In this document: piece after piece, positions 14,012-26,583 of the stretch
Layout: every line of letters starts with the position of its first letter
How positions within the stretch are numbered: the first letter of the stretch is position 1
NCBI RefSeq assembly: GCF_964340395.1
Contig: NC_135552.1
Coordinates: 8,583,994 to 8,647,993 of the forward strand
Direction of reading: 5' to 3'
Length of the DNA stretch: 64,000 nt
Origin: Glandiceps talaboti
Lineage: Eukaryota > Hemichordata > Enteropneusta > Spengelidae
Translations under genes and position numbers: made by a program
The notes under the pieces: generated by a model
Databases searched by the model: none
The model's input: only the letters and a program-made list of their open reading frames with translations
What the model was told of the DNA's origin: nothing

Positions 14012-14224
14012 AATTGTAACATGTTGGTGTGATGTCTGCTACTGACAGACTGTGAGTTTACTGTGCTGTATTGGTGCCTATTCAAATAACATAACAAATT
14101 GATATGCAAATATCTAGATATTGTAACATATAGGTGTGATGTCTGCTACTAACAGACTGTGTGTTTACTGTGCTATATCGGCGTATATTCAAATAACATT
14201 ACAAATTGAAGTGCAATATCTAGC
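14012..14224. repeat. Tandem duplication, 107-bp unit, two copies
   Basis: attgtaacatgttggtgtga ... gcaaatatctag is repeated from 14120 as attgtaacataggtgtgatg-like sequence, sharing gtctgctac, acagactgtg, gtttactgtgct and attcaaataacat. Confidence 0.88.
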
Positions 14225-14286
14225 ACATGTGGTGTACCTACACTTGTACATGTATGTGGCTGAAACTGTGGTTGTAAACAATGTAT

Positions 14287-14392
14287 TAGTCTGTAAAGTA
14301 CGCCATGATAGGGCGCCCTCACACATCGGCCAACCCCTCCGGGTGAGAGGAGGCCGGTGAGGGCGCAACGTCACGACGTATCTTACAGTCTA
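14287..14392. mobile_element. Small palindromic MITE, copy 2
   Basis: This 106-bp copy runs tagtctgtaaagtacgcc to gacgtatcttacagtcta, with roughly 35-bp imperfect terminal inverted repeats reaching gggcgccctcac / gtgagggcg. It is flanked by the perfect 9-bp duplication acaatgtat (14278-14286 and 14393-14401). Confidence 0.88.
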
Positions 14393-14467
14393 ACAATGTA
14401 TGAGTGTAGTATTACTTTCAATGTATAAGTGTCAGTGGTACTTTGTATTATGTCACAGTCATGTATA

Positions 14468-14875
14468 TACTGCAGGTGGTTCATGTACACATCATAGTTT
14501 TCATGTCTGTGACTGAAACTGTGATAGCTATACTGTTTTGTTATTTCATTTAATGGAAACTGTATTTTAGTATTCTAAAGTGTATTGTAAACAAACAACA
14601 CACTCACAGGTGGTATACACATGCATACCTCATTTACTATTTTAGGAATGTGACAGAAACTGTGTTTGATGATACTGCAGGTGGTTCACGTACACACCAT
14701 AGTTTTCATGTCTGTGACTGAAACTGTGATAGCTACTGTTTTGTTATTTCATTCAATAGAAACTGTATTTTAGTATTCTAAAGTGTATTGTAAACAAACA
14801 ACACACTCACAGGTGGTATACACATGCATATACGTCATTTAAGAATGTGACAGAAACTGTGTTTCGATGTGATGG
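14468..14875. repeat. Tandem duplication, ~205-bp unit, two copies
   Basis: Copy 1 starts tactgcaggtggttcatg at 14468 and copy 2 at 14673. Both carry catagttttcatgtctgtga, aactgtattttagtattcta and aaacaacacactcacaggtg. Weaker similarity (tgactgaaactg...) continues to about 15.5 kb. Confidence 0.88.
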
Positions 14876-16440
14876 TATTTGTACATTTCTTGGAAGTTGT
14901 TGGATCACCGTGTATGTATGGATAGTTGTGTAAACAGCTACACTGTATTCCATAGTGGACTAAATTTTATCAATGTACATGTATGTAAAATGTATTTGAC
15001 ACAGACTACACACATTTGAATGTTCATTTCATTGAAGATGGTTAACTATTTGCAAGAATAGAACACATGTAGATACTCCAAACTGTATTATAAACATCTA
15101 ACACAGGTCACAGGATATGAGACTGAAACAATGCACCTCAACGACATTCATACATTTCACCATTTGCATAATACTCCAAATTGCAACGTAACAATTACCA
15201 CAGGTGGTATAAAATTTACACGTGACTGAAACTGTATTTAATACATTCTAGAAGTTTTGTTTCATTTTATTTGCAATATAAATATTCTGTATGTGGGTAC
15301 ATTTGTAACTGAAACTATGGTTGCCATAGTATTTAATTCCATGGAAGTTGTCTTTCAACATTTGCAACCATATATATATTTCAAATTACATTGTAAACAT
15401 CTCATATGTGTAGTAACAGTGTACAGATGCAAGTAATTTATACTGATGACTAAAACTATTGCTATCATGGGCATATATTTTATGAATTAGTATAAGATAT
15501 GTAATGTTGTTAAATCCTAACCAATTTTCTCTGAGTGCAAACTGATGGATTGTATCTTACATGTTCATTTTCAATTCCACTTCACTTACTCTCTGCTCTA
15601 AATTCCGGTCCTAACAGAATATACTTTTTTTTATATTCTACAAAATTTTAGCAACTACCGGGCACACATGTTAGCATTTTTTTTCATTAATATGTTTTGT
15701 ATATTCAAATTTCACATTGGCTTTTTTTTTTCATTACTTTTTCATCTTCTTCCATGTTTCTCTGTCTCTCTTTATCCTCCTCTCTATCTTCATTTTATTG
15801 TATTCCTGGTAACAAGCCCTTTCCCAGATTCTCTACACAATTGGCATGTTCTCAGGCCCCCTACTTGAATAACTTCTATCATGAAAGAAATGTTCTGTTT
15901 GTGAACAAGTGTCATCACCGCTGCCATGACTGTAAATGACATCGCCAGTCCAGACCATTGCTAATTCATGCCAGAAAGGGCGCTGTTCCACAAAATATTA
16001 AGGGTGGGTGGAAAAAAATTATTTTGATGTTGCGGCTGAAAATTTGGGTCAGTTGGGAATGAGAAACGGGGAACAGAATAGGGTCACCCTTACAGTATGT
16101 ACATCCTTGACATACTTACATAGCACTAATGCTGGTGTACATAACATTTACTAGCTAAACACCATACACTGCTAGACAATGATTTTTGACATTTGTTTAT
16201 TCTACTGCCTGTAATTAAAATATAATTATCAAGGTCTGAGGACATGATTGTGATTCTTGTTTGATAGTGAGTTTTATACACATACCAAGTACTAGACAAA
16301 CATATACACAGACATTCAAATTTCTCTTTTACAATACAACATAAAAATTTATTTGGTGGAAATCCCCTCCTGGAGAGACTAGTAGAAGGTCAAATGAATC
16401 ACTTTAATGACAACATAAAAATTCCACAAACTCAGGTAGA

Positions 16441-16543
16441 ATGTTGCATTGCTGGGAGACCAATATATTCACACAAATTCAAAATGACTTTTTTGTTATT
16501 GAGCAATAAGTATGTTTTATGACCTTTGACACCTATCTATGAC
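16441..16543 (+). repeat. Left arm of a ~100-bp inverted repeat
   Basis: This segment (atgttgcattgctgggagac... to ...ctatgac) is the near-identical reverse complement of 18026-18125, differing at only a few positions. The similarity stops cleanly at both ends. Confidence 0.9.
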
Positions 16544-18025
16544 AGGAAAATTGGCAATCAAATTAAACATTTGATAAAATGAAGTTCCTGTAACTTATTC
16601 ACGGGAATTTTTACAGCAGAATTAGAGTGGAGGGTCCTTCCCAGTCCAAATGAAGTACTTGTCAGTCACTCACCTGCTCTGTTAACACTCAAAGGTTTGC
16701 AGGTTACATTGCATGTATAATTTATATAAACAATGGAACTGATTGGAAGTATATTGTGATGGTTACACATTTGCAGTGTCATGAGTGTGCTGATTTGTAC
16801 CAACCAGAATTGTATTCATTATGTTGTTCATGTAAATCTGTACCCTGAGGGGGAGGGGGTGTCTGTCCTGTTGTAAAGAGGCTGACGGTTTACAATGATG
16901 ATCTAAGTCACATTTTTTATTTTTTAGAGGATTTAAATACAGCACTTTCTCATTCCACTTTATCTGCATGATTTCTGCAATCCTTTACTGGAGTACCCAA
17001 ACCTTTCTAGTCTAGATGCTATCCATGGCTTTGAATCTCGAGATTTCTCTCCAGGTAATGAATACCCTCTAGACTAAAAGCTTTGCAAAAAAAAAACAGT
17101 GAAACAATGGGGACTAACTGGAAATATGTTGTGTGAAGGTTACATTTGTTGTGTACTGATGGTCTGCATAAACTAGTTCCAACAAGCATTGGAAGAATGC
17201 TGAATGTTATTACATGTGTGTTGAGTCACACTGTAGTGGCTTTACATATGGTACAGCACTGCCACCTTTAAACAATGGTGGGGTGGCTTTCCCATACTGT
17301 TGTGAATACTAAATTAATACAAGAACGTTAACCTCAAACAAGGAAGAATACGATGACAACAATTCTGTTCCTTTGCTTAAATGTGTACATTTTATACACA
17401 AGAAACCAAATCAAAATGTGTATTTCCCCAAAAGAATACTACATTTACCAATAACTCATGAAGCTGATGGATTGCATATTTTCTAATCCAAGCACTGAAA
17501 GCAGTTGATATTTCCCAGCTACAGAGCCTACCATAGATTTGTACAGGAAATAACTTGTACCGAGTACACATGCTACCTTGTTGCCCAATCTAATGAACAT
17601 AAGTCCAGAAAAGGTCTTTTTGAAATGCTTTGTTTATTATTTTTGACAACTTTATTTCTCTATTTTAAGTTAGTATATCTTCAAGTTAGCAACGAAACGT
17701 AGGTATCAATGTAGTATATTTGATGAGTGACATAAATTTATTTCACATTTGTTCAAAAGATGGTACATTCATAATATCTGACCCACTTCTGATTTTTAAA
17801 CCAGACAAAAATAACTGACATTAATCCAAACAGAGATCTGTAATTCCCAACTTGCTGCCCACAATAATTACGGATATTTCACATCATTCAATGAAAAGTA
17901 CTGGTATGAAAGTAAGTGACAGTAGTGTGTGTAATAGATACGTGTACTGTCTTTTTTTATAGGTACCATGATTATTGCACAGGAATAGAAATAAGTAGAT
18001 CATAGTAGATAGTCCAACCACTCAA

Positions 18026-18125
18026 GTCATAGAAAGGTGTCAAAGGTCATAACACATACTTATTGCTCAATAACATAAGTCATTTTGAATTTTGTGAATA
18101 TATTGGTCTCCCAGCAATGCAACAT
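18026..18125 (-). repeat. Right arm of a ~100-bp inverted repeat
   Basis: It is the reverse-complement copy of 16441-16543, about 1.5 kb away. The hammerhead-bearing element begins at its right edge, which suggests the insertion occurred at the end of a pre-existing repeat copy. Confidence 0.9.
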
Positions 18126-18490
18126 CTATATAATTATATATATATACATATATATATAGTTTTGGTAGTACTGGAACTCTTTCTTGGGTGTAACTCGGAG
18201 TTTCACGCATATTGCGATCATCAGACACTCTGAGGCCTACTCTCTGGGTGTGCTGTATATATAGAGTGTAGACAATAGAAATACCATCACTATTGTCTGT
18301 GTCGGTGGGTAGGTGTTGTATGTGTGGAGGTGTTGGTTGTTATTGTGTGGGTTATTGGGTGCGGACAAGTAAGTGTTGGCGGGTTGATACATGTTGGGCT
18401 TTGATGTTCCGTTAGTTAACGGGTTTAGTTTAGGTGATAGATGCTCTATTTAAGTTGGACAAATAAAACTACATATATATATCGAGTTAG
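18126..18490 (-). mobile_element. Short hammerhead-bearing element without an ORF (PLE- or retrozyme-like)
   Basis: The block between AT-rich ends atatatatagtttt (left) and aaaactacatatatat (right) is unlike its surroundings and carries the hammerhead near its left side. It also has a perfect 8-bp hairpin (gacaatag 18271-18278 with ctattgtc 18290-18297). It interrupts or abuts the ~100-bp repeat ending at 18125. No coding sequence is visible. Exact ends and class are uncertain, and no clear target duplication was found. Confidence 0.5.
18171..18239 (-). ncRNA. Type I hammerhead ribozyme motif
   Basis: On the minus strand CUGAUGA (18224-18218) is followed by a helix II hairpin, CGCA-AUA-UGCG, framed by a U/U pair, then GAAA (18204-18201). 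Helix III is a short ACU/AGU stem with a three-base loop, and then comes the cleavage triplet GUU with predicted cut between 18192 and 18191. Helix I is GUGU (18228-18225) paired with ACAC (18191-18188). Beyond internal loops it continues with CUC (18234-18232) against GAG (18179-18177). All invariant core positions (C3 U4 G5 A6 G8 A9, G12 A13 A14, A15.1-U16.1) are present. Weak helix III and a loop-rich helix I match the hammerheads of Penelope-like elements and animal retrozymes. The U-U closing of helix II and the GUU triplet (rather than GUC) are less usual. Confidence 0.7.
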
Positions 18491-18959
18491 CAGTGATACA
18501 AATGTGTCAATGTAATGTAGTAATTTGACTATTAACTAGAAAATACCATATTCCAAACTACATGTACAGCACAGATGATAAACCCATACTGTGTATCTTG
18601 CTACTGTCTCTTTCTACACAAGACAGCTAATGTCATCAAAAAACTATCAAGCAACTGACAAGCGCACAGCGTTTTTCTGGCTACTACCACTTTCTACACA
18701 AGACAAAAAATACCCTGGAAGAAAACATTCACTGAGAGATAGCTAACAACTGACAATTAAGCCCATACTTGTTTTTTTATGGCTACGGCCACAGCCACTT
18801 TCTTCGCAAGACAGAAAATACCCTTGAAGTTGTAGAAGAAAGCATTTATCGGGAGAGATACGGAACAACTGACAAGTGCATACTGTTTTCTACACACGAC
18901 AGAAACTGCCCCAGAGGAAAGCATTCGATGAAAGCTATCAAACAAGTGGCAGGTCTTAC

Positions 18960-19145
18960 CTTACGACCTCTGGGTGGTTTCCAACTGCTTTCTTTGCTGA
19001 CAGCATTATAAAAGAATTTCCTTCCTTTGTCATCATAATGTACTTCCCAGTTATTTCCTAAGACTTGTGATGGTGGTCTGGTAGGCTGGGGAGGTTCAAT
19101 ACCTGGACTACTAGTATTGGATACACTATTGTTATCAAAGGAAGC
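18960..19145 (-). CDS. ARHGAP12/27: WW-domain exon of the same ARHGAP12/27-type gene
   Basis: This 62-codon exon is bounded by TTTGCAG|GCT and AAG|GTAAGA, both phase 0. The first ~25 residues are a Ser/Pro-rich linker (PPQPTRPPSQVLG). A WW domain follows: NNWEVHYDDKGRKFFYN, then SKESSWKPP, with both signature tryptophans, the central aromatic patch and the closing proline. WW domains bind proline-rich ligands; in this RhoGAP family they lie between the SH3 and the PH-RhoGAP block. The phase-0 start would join directly to the phase-0 end of the SH3 exon. Skipped exons in the ~27 kb between cannot be excluded. Later WW, PH and RhoGAP exons were not found between here and base 1 and may lie outside the window. 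Confidence 0.85.
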
Positions 19146-22100
19146 CTGCAAAGAACAAACCACAAATCATGCTACTTTAGTATAATAAAGATTTATTCAT
19201 TTGTAAAGTACTTGAATTTCATTTATTTTTTAAAGATATCTACAACAAGTGCATTGATATTTTCTATCAGCAACATACATTGTATGAATACAAACACCGG
19301 TTTGTATCTCCCATTAGTTTCACACCTCCAATGCAATGACTTTGTCAAGAAGTTGATATTTTTATGAAATAGATTGTGATGCAACATACATGTACATTTG
19401 AATATTTCTATTGGGTTGAACTAAATATCAGATATGTAAAGATACAGGAAATACAAAATACACTAAACAACAACAACAATAATAGCACTTCTACTACCAG
19501 TAATACTACAGTGTGGTCTATAGAAAGTTATACAAATAAACTCAGTCAGGGAACACTTGTAAATCTATTTTCAGACTCAATACAACCTACATGTATTTCT
19601 TAATTCAAACGTTTCACCTCCACTGAAAGGTGATGGCTAATGAAGATGAAGACTCAAAGATTTGGTAAAAAAATATCCAATGAAGAAATATTAGTTGGTC
19701 TTAACCTGGAAATATCTATTAAGCCCACAGACTTGTCATGGTGTTACTATCTGAGTATCTCTAGAACCTTTCTCGCTTTGGTGTAGAAGTTTCATGAAAT
19801 AATAACACCAATACAAGTCTCTTACAATAAGTTACATGTAGCTAGGAAACACCATTTTCGGCTGTTACATACATGTATACATGTAACTGTCTATTTACAT
19901 TTCTACTAGGCCTTGCTGGGGGCAGGGAGGAGGGGGGGGGGGTTACATGACCACAGCAGCCACTTTAGGGAATTCAATCTTAGCTCTGATTGATAAGTCA
20001 AAAAAGATTGAAGATATGGCTCTGAATGATAAAGACTATACATCAGGAACTCCAAGTCAGTTTGTCTGATCTAAGAAAAGACTAATAACACTTCGTTTAT
20101 CATTTGTTTCTCAAAATTCAGATCAAAGTAGATGCTGATGGTCATATAGAAATTTAATGATTTACAATTGCATAGAGAGCACGAAATGTCTCTTTTCCCA
20201 CGAATTATTTACAAGTTGTGCACATGAATAACCTTACGGTTTAGGATTCGCTCAAGGCAAGATGTGGATTTGGGTAAACATATTCCAAGATTTGGTTTTG
20301 CTTTAGGCAAAATGAAATTGGTTTGCAAACGTTGCATGCTCACAGAACAAGACATCAGACTCTTGCAATTACGTTTACTTTGAGAAAGCATGAAAGGGCA
20401 GTAACTCTGCCCAGTCTTTTTTACATTACTTTCTCCTTTATAAGTCAGCTTTTACTTAGCATTTCTTACAAACTGACTGTGACTTCCATTGCTGAGAAGA
20501 TGACAGCTATTTCTATGGATGCCAGTCAGTGCAGTAAAACAGGCTACAGAATCACAGACTGCTACACTCATTCACTACATACATGCAGGGTAGCAAAGTC
20601 CCATATCCGGCCTGTAGACAAGCTAGAGTAGACTGGGTGATTTAGTAGGAATTTTGCAATATACAGGATAACATTGATGTAAGTGCTATGTAGTATCAGA
20701 AGTAGATACAAATGGTCTCACTAAACACAGCTGATCTAGCTAGAATGCATACATTGTAGTATGGATTTCACTCGTCTACATAATTGTGGTGTATAGTCAA
20801 CAGTTTTACATTTCACTCTGCTATTTGATAGTTTTCCTTTCTGTAAGACTAACTTCATGGTATGCTATATTGTAATTACAACATGCTTTCTTCATAGTAC
20901 TGTTTGTCAGTGAATCACGATTTCTTGGTATATGGTATATATTAGATGCTATGGTGTGCAAATCTAAAGATGAATTCAAGAGCCTATTTCCACGCTGTAC
21001 AACTCAACCAGCAATGTTGCAAGTATCTACAAAACATTATTTTGACATATCTAGCTTCTGCTAACCAGATGGTGGCAGATAATACTCATTTAACAGAGAG
21101 AAGCTAATCAGAAGTTTTGGAAACTTGGAGTTTTGTTTCAGACCATTCAGTTTTCATTTGTGTTATTACATGTATAGTTTATACTCTGAAATAAATCACA
21201 TAAGATAATGGATTCTCTCCTGACAATTTCTAACTTACACAAATATCACATCTCAAATGCAGCCTGGAACAATGTCAATTCTTGATACTTTGTGAAGTTT
21301 ACTATATCTTTCCATCTAAATCATAGTATATACTGTTTATCTACATGTAGTTCTTATAAGGCTATTTATTTTAATTTCAAAATACTGTAGGACAGAAAAG
21401 TATGGATTCCATGACACCTCATATATCAGGTCATTATAGAGTTACACCTTTGGGTTATATTATCATTTATGGACGTGACTTTTAATATCAAGTGAATCAA
21501 TATCATAACTATTAACAGTGTTATCAGGTGTCCATGGATTGTGACAAAGGTAGTACAGGTAGTACATACTTGAAGCCAGCAGAACACTGGGTAACATGTG
21601 CAAGTCAAGGAAGTTTAAACTGTACATGTATATATGCAGACAGACTTCCTAAACAACAGCAATGGAAATAAATACAAACACATTGTGTAAAAATACAGTT
21701 TACTGTACTGCACGGGATCTTATACATGTCCATCAATATTGCAGGCCAGACAATGTGATTTTTATTGGGAGTCTTACTTTTACGTTTGGTTCAGCGGTTG
21801 GCATACTGAAATGCTGACTGATCATTCACATATGAAACTGTGATCCTCACTCATATACTCATACATTTTACCATGCAAGCAGACTTCCTGATACTACTGA
21901 AAATATAGTTCTGCTGAACAGCGCCCTCTCCCAATGCAGATGAGAGATGACAACCAGTGCAGTGATGCACATTACATGACAGAAATCGATCGGATTTAGT
22001 TAGTCACCATAAATATGGACTCAAAATTACCAACATTTTTCATAAAGGTGGTTTGTCATGAAACTGAAACTGCATTCCCAAAGAAAGCATTGCAACAAGT

Positions 22101-23444
22101 GAATGTATCCAAAACTGATCTCATCCCCCGCCTACAGTGTCTTGTACAATGTATAGGATATACTCCAAGTTTTGTCTAGTCAGTGATGACATAATGTACC
22201 TATACTTACATGTACATGATGAAATCCAAAAACTCTGAAGGACATGCTTCAATGTATATATCCCCAATGAAAGTCAGCAAAACTGACAAGACAAGCTTGA
22301 ATCACTAAACTAATCAATATATCCTGCCAATAGTCCTCTAGGAATACCTGCACATTATTCATATCAACCACAGTAAATGTCACAGTGGAAATGACCCTGA
22401 CAGCTACATAACACTCTCGAGGAAATCCATCATATCAAGTGAAAGAGAAAAAAAGACCAAATCAGCAATGACCTTACAGCAAAACAGTCCATCAGGATAC
22501 CCCAGTCTACATGTAATTAGCATAGCGAATTCTCATGAGGGTCAAACGAGGACACAAGAGATGAACAGCTTATCGACTGTCGTGGATATTGTATTGTTGA
22601 ATATTGATTTGCTGTATGTATCACTATTTAGCTGACTGATTATGTGATATATTGCACATTTGCAAGTCATCATTATATAGGTCAATACAGGTTGTTTATG
22701 TATATTTCTGATTTGATAATGTCATACTGTCACACTGCTTTAATGTATTCAAACAGGTTTTAAAATCACCACTTTACTTTGAATACATGGCAGGGTGGGG
22801 AGGGAGTGTTAAGTTTTAAATACAGTGATAATTATTTCCTGGTTTAGTTTAATGCTCATAACATATATCATAATTTATATATTGCAGTGTCATTTTTGCT
22901 ATGTTTCTATTAAAACAATTCATGGCAGGCTGCAAGAATAGTTTTCTTCCAAAACATTCACACATACACAGACTTGAGAATACAAATGTAGGTCTTACAA
23001 TATATGACTCCTATTTTCACAGACTTCATTTCTAATATACTTATATCCTCATTCCTTTTCAATAAATGTATTTCATAGCAAAGGTATACAGCTAATACCT
23101 ATTATGGTGTGTTGTTGTTCTGGGTGAGAGAGCAAAATTGGTGTCTACCTGTCAAAAACATGTCAGCTACATGACAGGTACAGTACATTATAAATAGTGC
23201 ACTACTGGTGTTGTACATTATATATGCACATACAAGGTCTGCAATGCAGTAATGGATTCTAGAACAGGGTAAACTGAAAAATCTGTAATGGTAGCCTAGG
23301 GATACATTTACATGTCCCGGTACTATCTTCGAAGTCCCCTTCCTTGAAGCTAACATGTGATATTGAAAGACTCAGTATGCACGTGCACGCACACATGCAC
23401 GCACGCACACACGCACACACACACGCACGCACACACACACACAA

Positions 23445-23509
23445 ATATGAAGTCTCAGTAAAATTATTTGGAAACCCAGGCAGATTTGACTTATTCACTT
23501 GCTTGTCAA

Positions 23510-23583
<74 letters not shown>

Positions 23584-23645
23584 ACAAGCAAGTGAATAAG
23601 TCAAATCTGCCTGGGTTTCCAAATTATTTTACTGAGACTTCATAT
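23445..23645. repeat. 66-bp near-perfect inverted repeat around a (TG)n tract
   Basis: Left arm 23445-23510 and right arm 23580-23645 are reverse complements with a single mismatch (ttattt versus taattt context). The ~69-base centre is almost pure (TG)n, and a (CA)-rich stretch precedes the left arm. As RNA or cruciform DNA this would make a very stable hairpin. Confidence 0.95.
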
Positions 23646-23738
23646 CTGAAGAAAAAATTATGGTAATATTAATAATAGCATGCAATGTACAGGAAGTTAA
23701 ATACATGTTTATATAGGTTTTACCCTAGTCTATTATCA

Positions 23739-23822
23739 TAGTCCATAAGGTATGCCATGACTCCTCTTACTGGAGATAGGAGGCCGGTGAGGACAGAGTG
23801 ACAAGACATATCTTACAGTCTA
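23739..23822. mobile_element. Small palindromic MITE, copy 3 (internally shortened)
   Basis: This 84-bp copy runs tagtccataaggtatgcc to gacatatcttacagtcta and shares aggaggccggtgagg with copy 2. It lacks the gggcgccctcac block. The flanks ctattatca (23730-23738) and ctactatca (23823-23831) form a 9-bp duplication with one mismatch, so this is probably an older insertion. Confidence 0.82.
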
Positions 23823-24937
23823 CTACTATCAAGGCTCTGAAATCTTACAACTTATAAAATATACATACATATGTAACAACACTGAGGCAAGAAATCAGTC
23901 AGGTACATGCACCAGACTCTTTTTTAAAGGCCAGTGTTTGTATCCCACATTAGTATTATATCATATTATAAATGAAGCCATATGATACAGGATAATTTAC
24001 ATGGGGATCATTCATTTGTTCTGGGTCAACCCTTTCTAAAAACTCTGTCAAATAACTATTTTTCTCACCAAAATTTTAATCCTAATCTGAACCGGTCCTT
24101 AAATAACACTTAAATAGTCACTATAATCTATTCCAAACTGAACTAAGTTATCATCTCCTTCCTTTTCATAAATTACCCTCTACGATGAAACTTAGCAACA
24201 TTAGCAATTACTGGCATGTTGATACTTCTGTCAACTAACAGATTATCATAGATTATCAAACACATAATAAATCTTAAAACCCATTTATTTTGACGATCAC
24301 TACATATGATGATGAGAACCAGAATTCAGTAGGAAATGAATATCCATATTAATATTAATATCATATAGCCATAACAAGTACATTAATTAACATATCATTT
24401 TAAATTATTGGATTTCCCGTCATTTTTAATAAATCTAATTCTTTAACATAGGAAAGTTTATCAGATTTCAAATAAAATTATGTATTTTTGCCAATCCAAC
24501 ACAATGTTTTTTATCTTTATGGAGAAAAGTGACAGTCTTTACAAGTATTCAACACATACAACTATTCTCATAATTATTTATACTAAATCTTGTAAAGTAA
24601 GTGGGAGGAGTGGAAGCATCATACATGTATGCATGTAGTGATTACAGCACATTTCAGCTAATATAACAATATCTGGCCTCTCATTTTACAGATACCATAT
24701 ATGGCTGTCATAGCAGTACAAGGAAGTCATAGTGTATACATGTAAATAATCTGAACCTCAATTCATGTCAGCCTGTCTGTACAAATGTACATACATGTAC
24801 ATACAGTACATATAAAATGTACTTTCACATGTACATTTCTATACATTATACATGCAACTGCACACATATAACATGTAAAAAATGTAAAAAGTGATTTTTA
24901 ATATTCATTTCCAGACAAAATGAACATTATGATACTT

Positions 24938-24941
24938 GTAT

Positions 24942-24996
<55 letters not shown>

Positions 24997-25350
24997 CGTA
25001 CTTACTCACTCACTCACTCATTTATTTATTTACATGTATGTATATTTATTTATTCATTTATTTACTTACTTACTTGCTCGCTCGCTCGCTCGCTCTTTCA
25101 CTCACTCACTCACTCACTCACTCACTCACTCACTCACTCACTCACTCACTCACTCACTCACTCACTCACTCACTCACTCACTCACTCACTCACTCACTCA
25201 CTCACTCACTCACTCACTCACTCACTCACTCACTCACTCACTCACTCACTCACTCACTCACTCACTCACTCACTCACTCACTCACTCACTCACTCACTCA
25301 CTCACTCACTCATTCATTCATTTATTTATTTACATGTATGTATTTATTCT
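24938..25350. repeat. Tetranucleotide block: (TTTA)n and about 53 units of CTCA
   Basis: (TTTA)n at about 24940-24995, a CTCG run around 25077-25095, then CTCA units to about 25312. Both sides of the CTCA core carry catttatttatttacatgta, a direct repeat flanking it. The open frames of LTHS and IYLF are repeat translation. Confidence 0.95.
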
Positions 25351-26403
25351 GACTAAAAATTACCTACAATGTATGTACAGTTGTAATTGGACCACATTTT
25401 AGGTACATGTACATTTTAAGGACATGTCCGAAAATGGCAAGAACATTTAATACATTTGAAATGACGATAGCACATGTACACACATCTCTAGTCTAGTAGT
25501 ACTAGGATATGATGAGAACTACATGTATTCTAAATGTAGGAATAACTGCACCATCACTGCATAAATATGGCAAGAGTCCAAATTAAGACATCCATAGAAA
25601 TCTATACCATCATGGTAATTCGAGTATTATGAGCACTTTTTCCATAAATAAACATGAAACCATCATTTTGAAACCAGCAATTAATTTGACTGACAGTTTA
25701 ATATGTGATTATATTATAAATGTTTTCATTTTAATCCCAAAATATCATTTTGATGTATATATTCCATTAAAAACCTGTGGCCCATTTGACTTATATTGAC
25801 GAATATATATGAGTCTCACAGATGGGTATAATGTACATACACACTATTATAATACATATTTAAGTTACAAATTCAGAAAAGAATTCTAATCAGCCAAAAA
25901 TCTGCCATCAACAGAATTCTGAGCTTTGCGTTTAATTTTTTTTTTTTTAGACTTTACCTTTTAATCTACTGAGTATGAATTCTACAATATTATAAAAATG
26001 CACTAAAAAATTCCAGAAATAAAACTGAAATCTTAGAATTGGCTATTACCCTGGCACTGTAGTTTAATTAACTCAGGGCACACCTAGACAAGCTGACATA
26101 ATTCATAAATGTACCTCACCATTATGTATTCAATTGATGTCTTTTGAAGAAATTGAATTTGCTGAATACCCATCAATTGCCTATAGATGTGTACATATAG
26201 TGATGTCTTGTCAAACGAAACGTCCATTGCCTTTAGGCCATTCATTATTATCCCAGGCAATATGTAAACCATCACATATTGTACAACTGCCTTCCTATAC
26301 TATACACAGTACATTATATTTCATATTTCTATGCACAACATATGCAAATTTAAATGTAAAACATTATATTTTATAACATATATGCCCACATTGAATAAAT
26401 ATG

Positions 26404-26583
<180 letters not shown>

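Larger units (their letters stand above)
1..18959. other. Repeat-rich noncoding block, presumed RhoGAP intron or 3' flank
   Basis: Apart from the repeats listed individually and the candidate exon at 10763, I see no splice-bounded coding sequence. A (CA)/(GCAC)-rich stretch lies at 105-190. Stretches 2870-3640, 4950-6260, 9170-10760, 10810-12245, 12570-13550 and 14880-16440 show only AT-rich unique sequence and short acatgta words. The frame at 11075-11407 has no recognisable domain or splice context. Confidence 0.6.

Noticed and set aside
24920-25402. 160-codon frame of LTHS repeats
   Set aside because: Pure (CTCA)n translation, with a second frame equally open.
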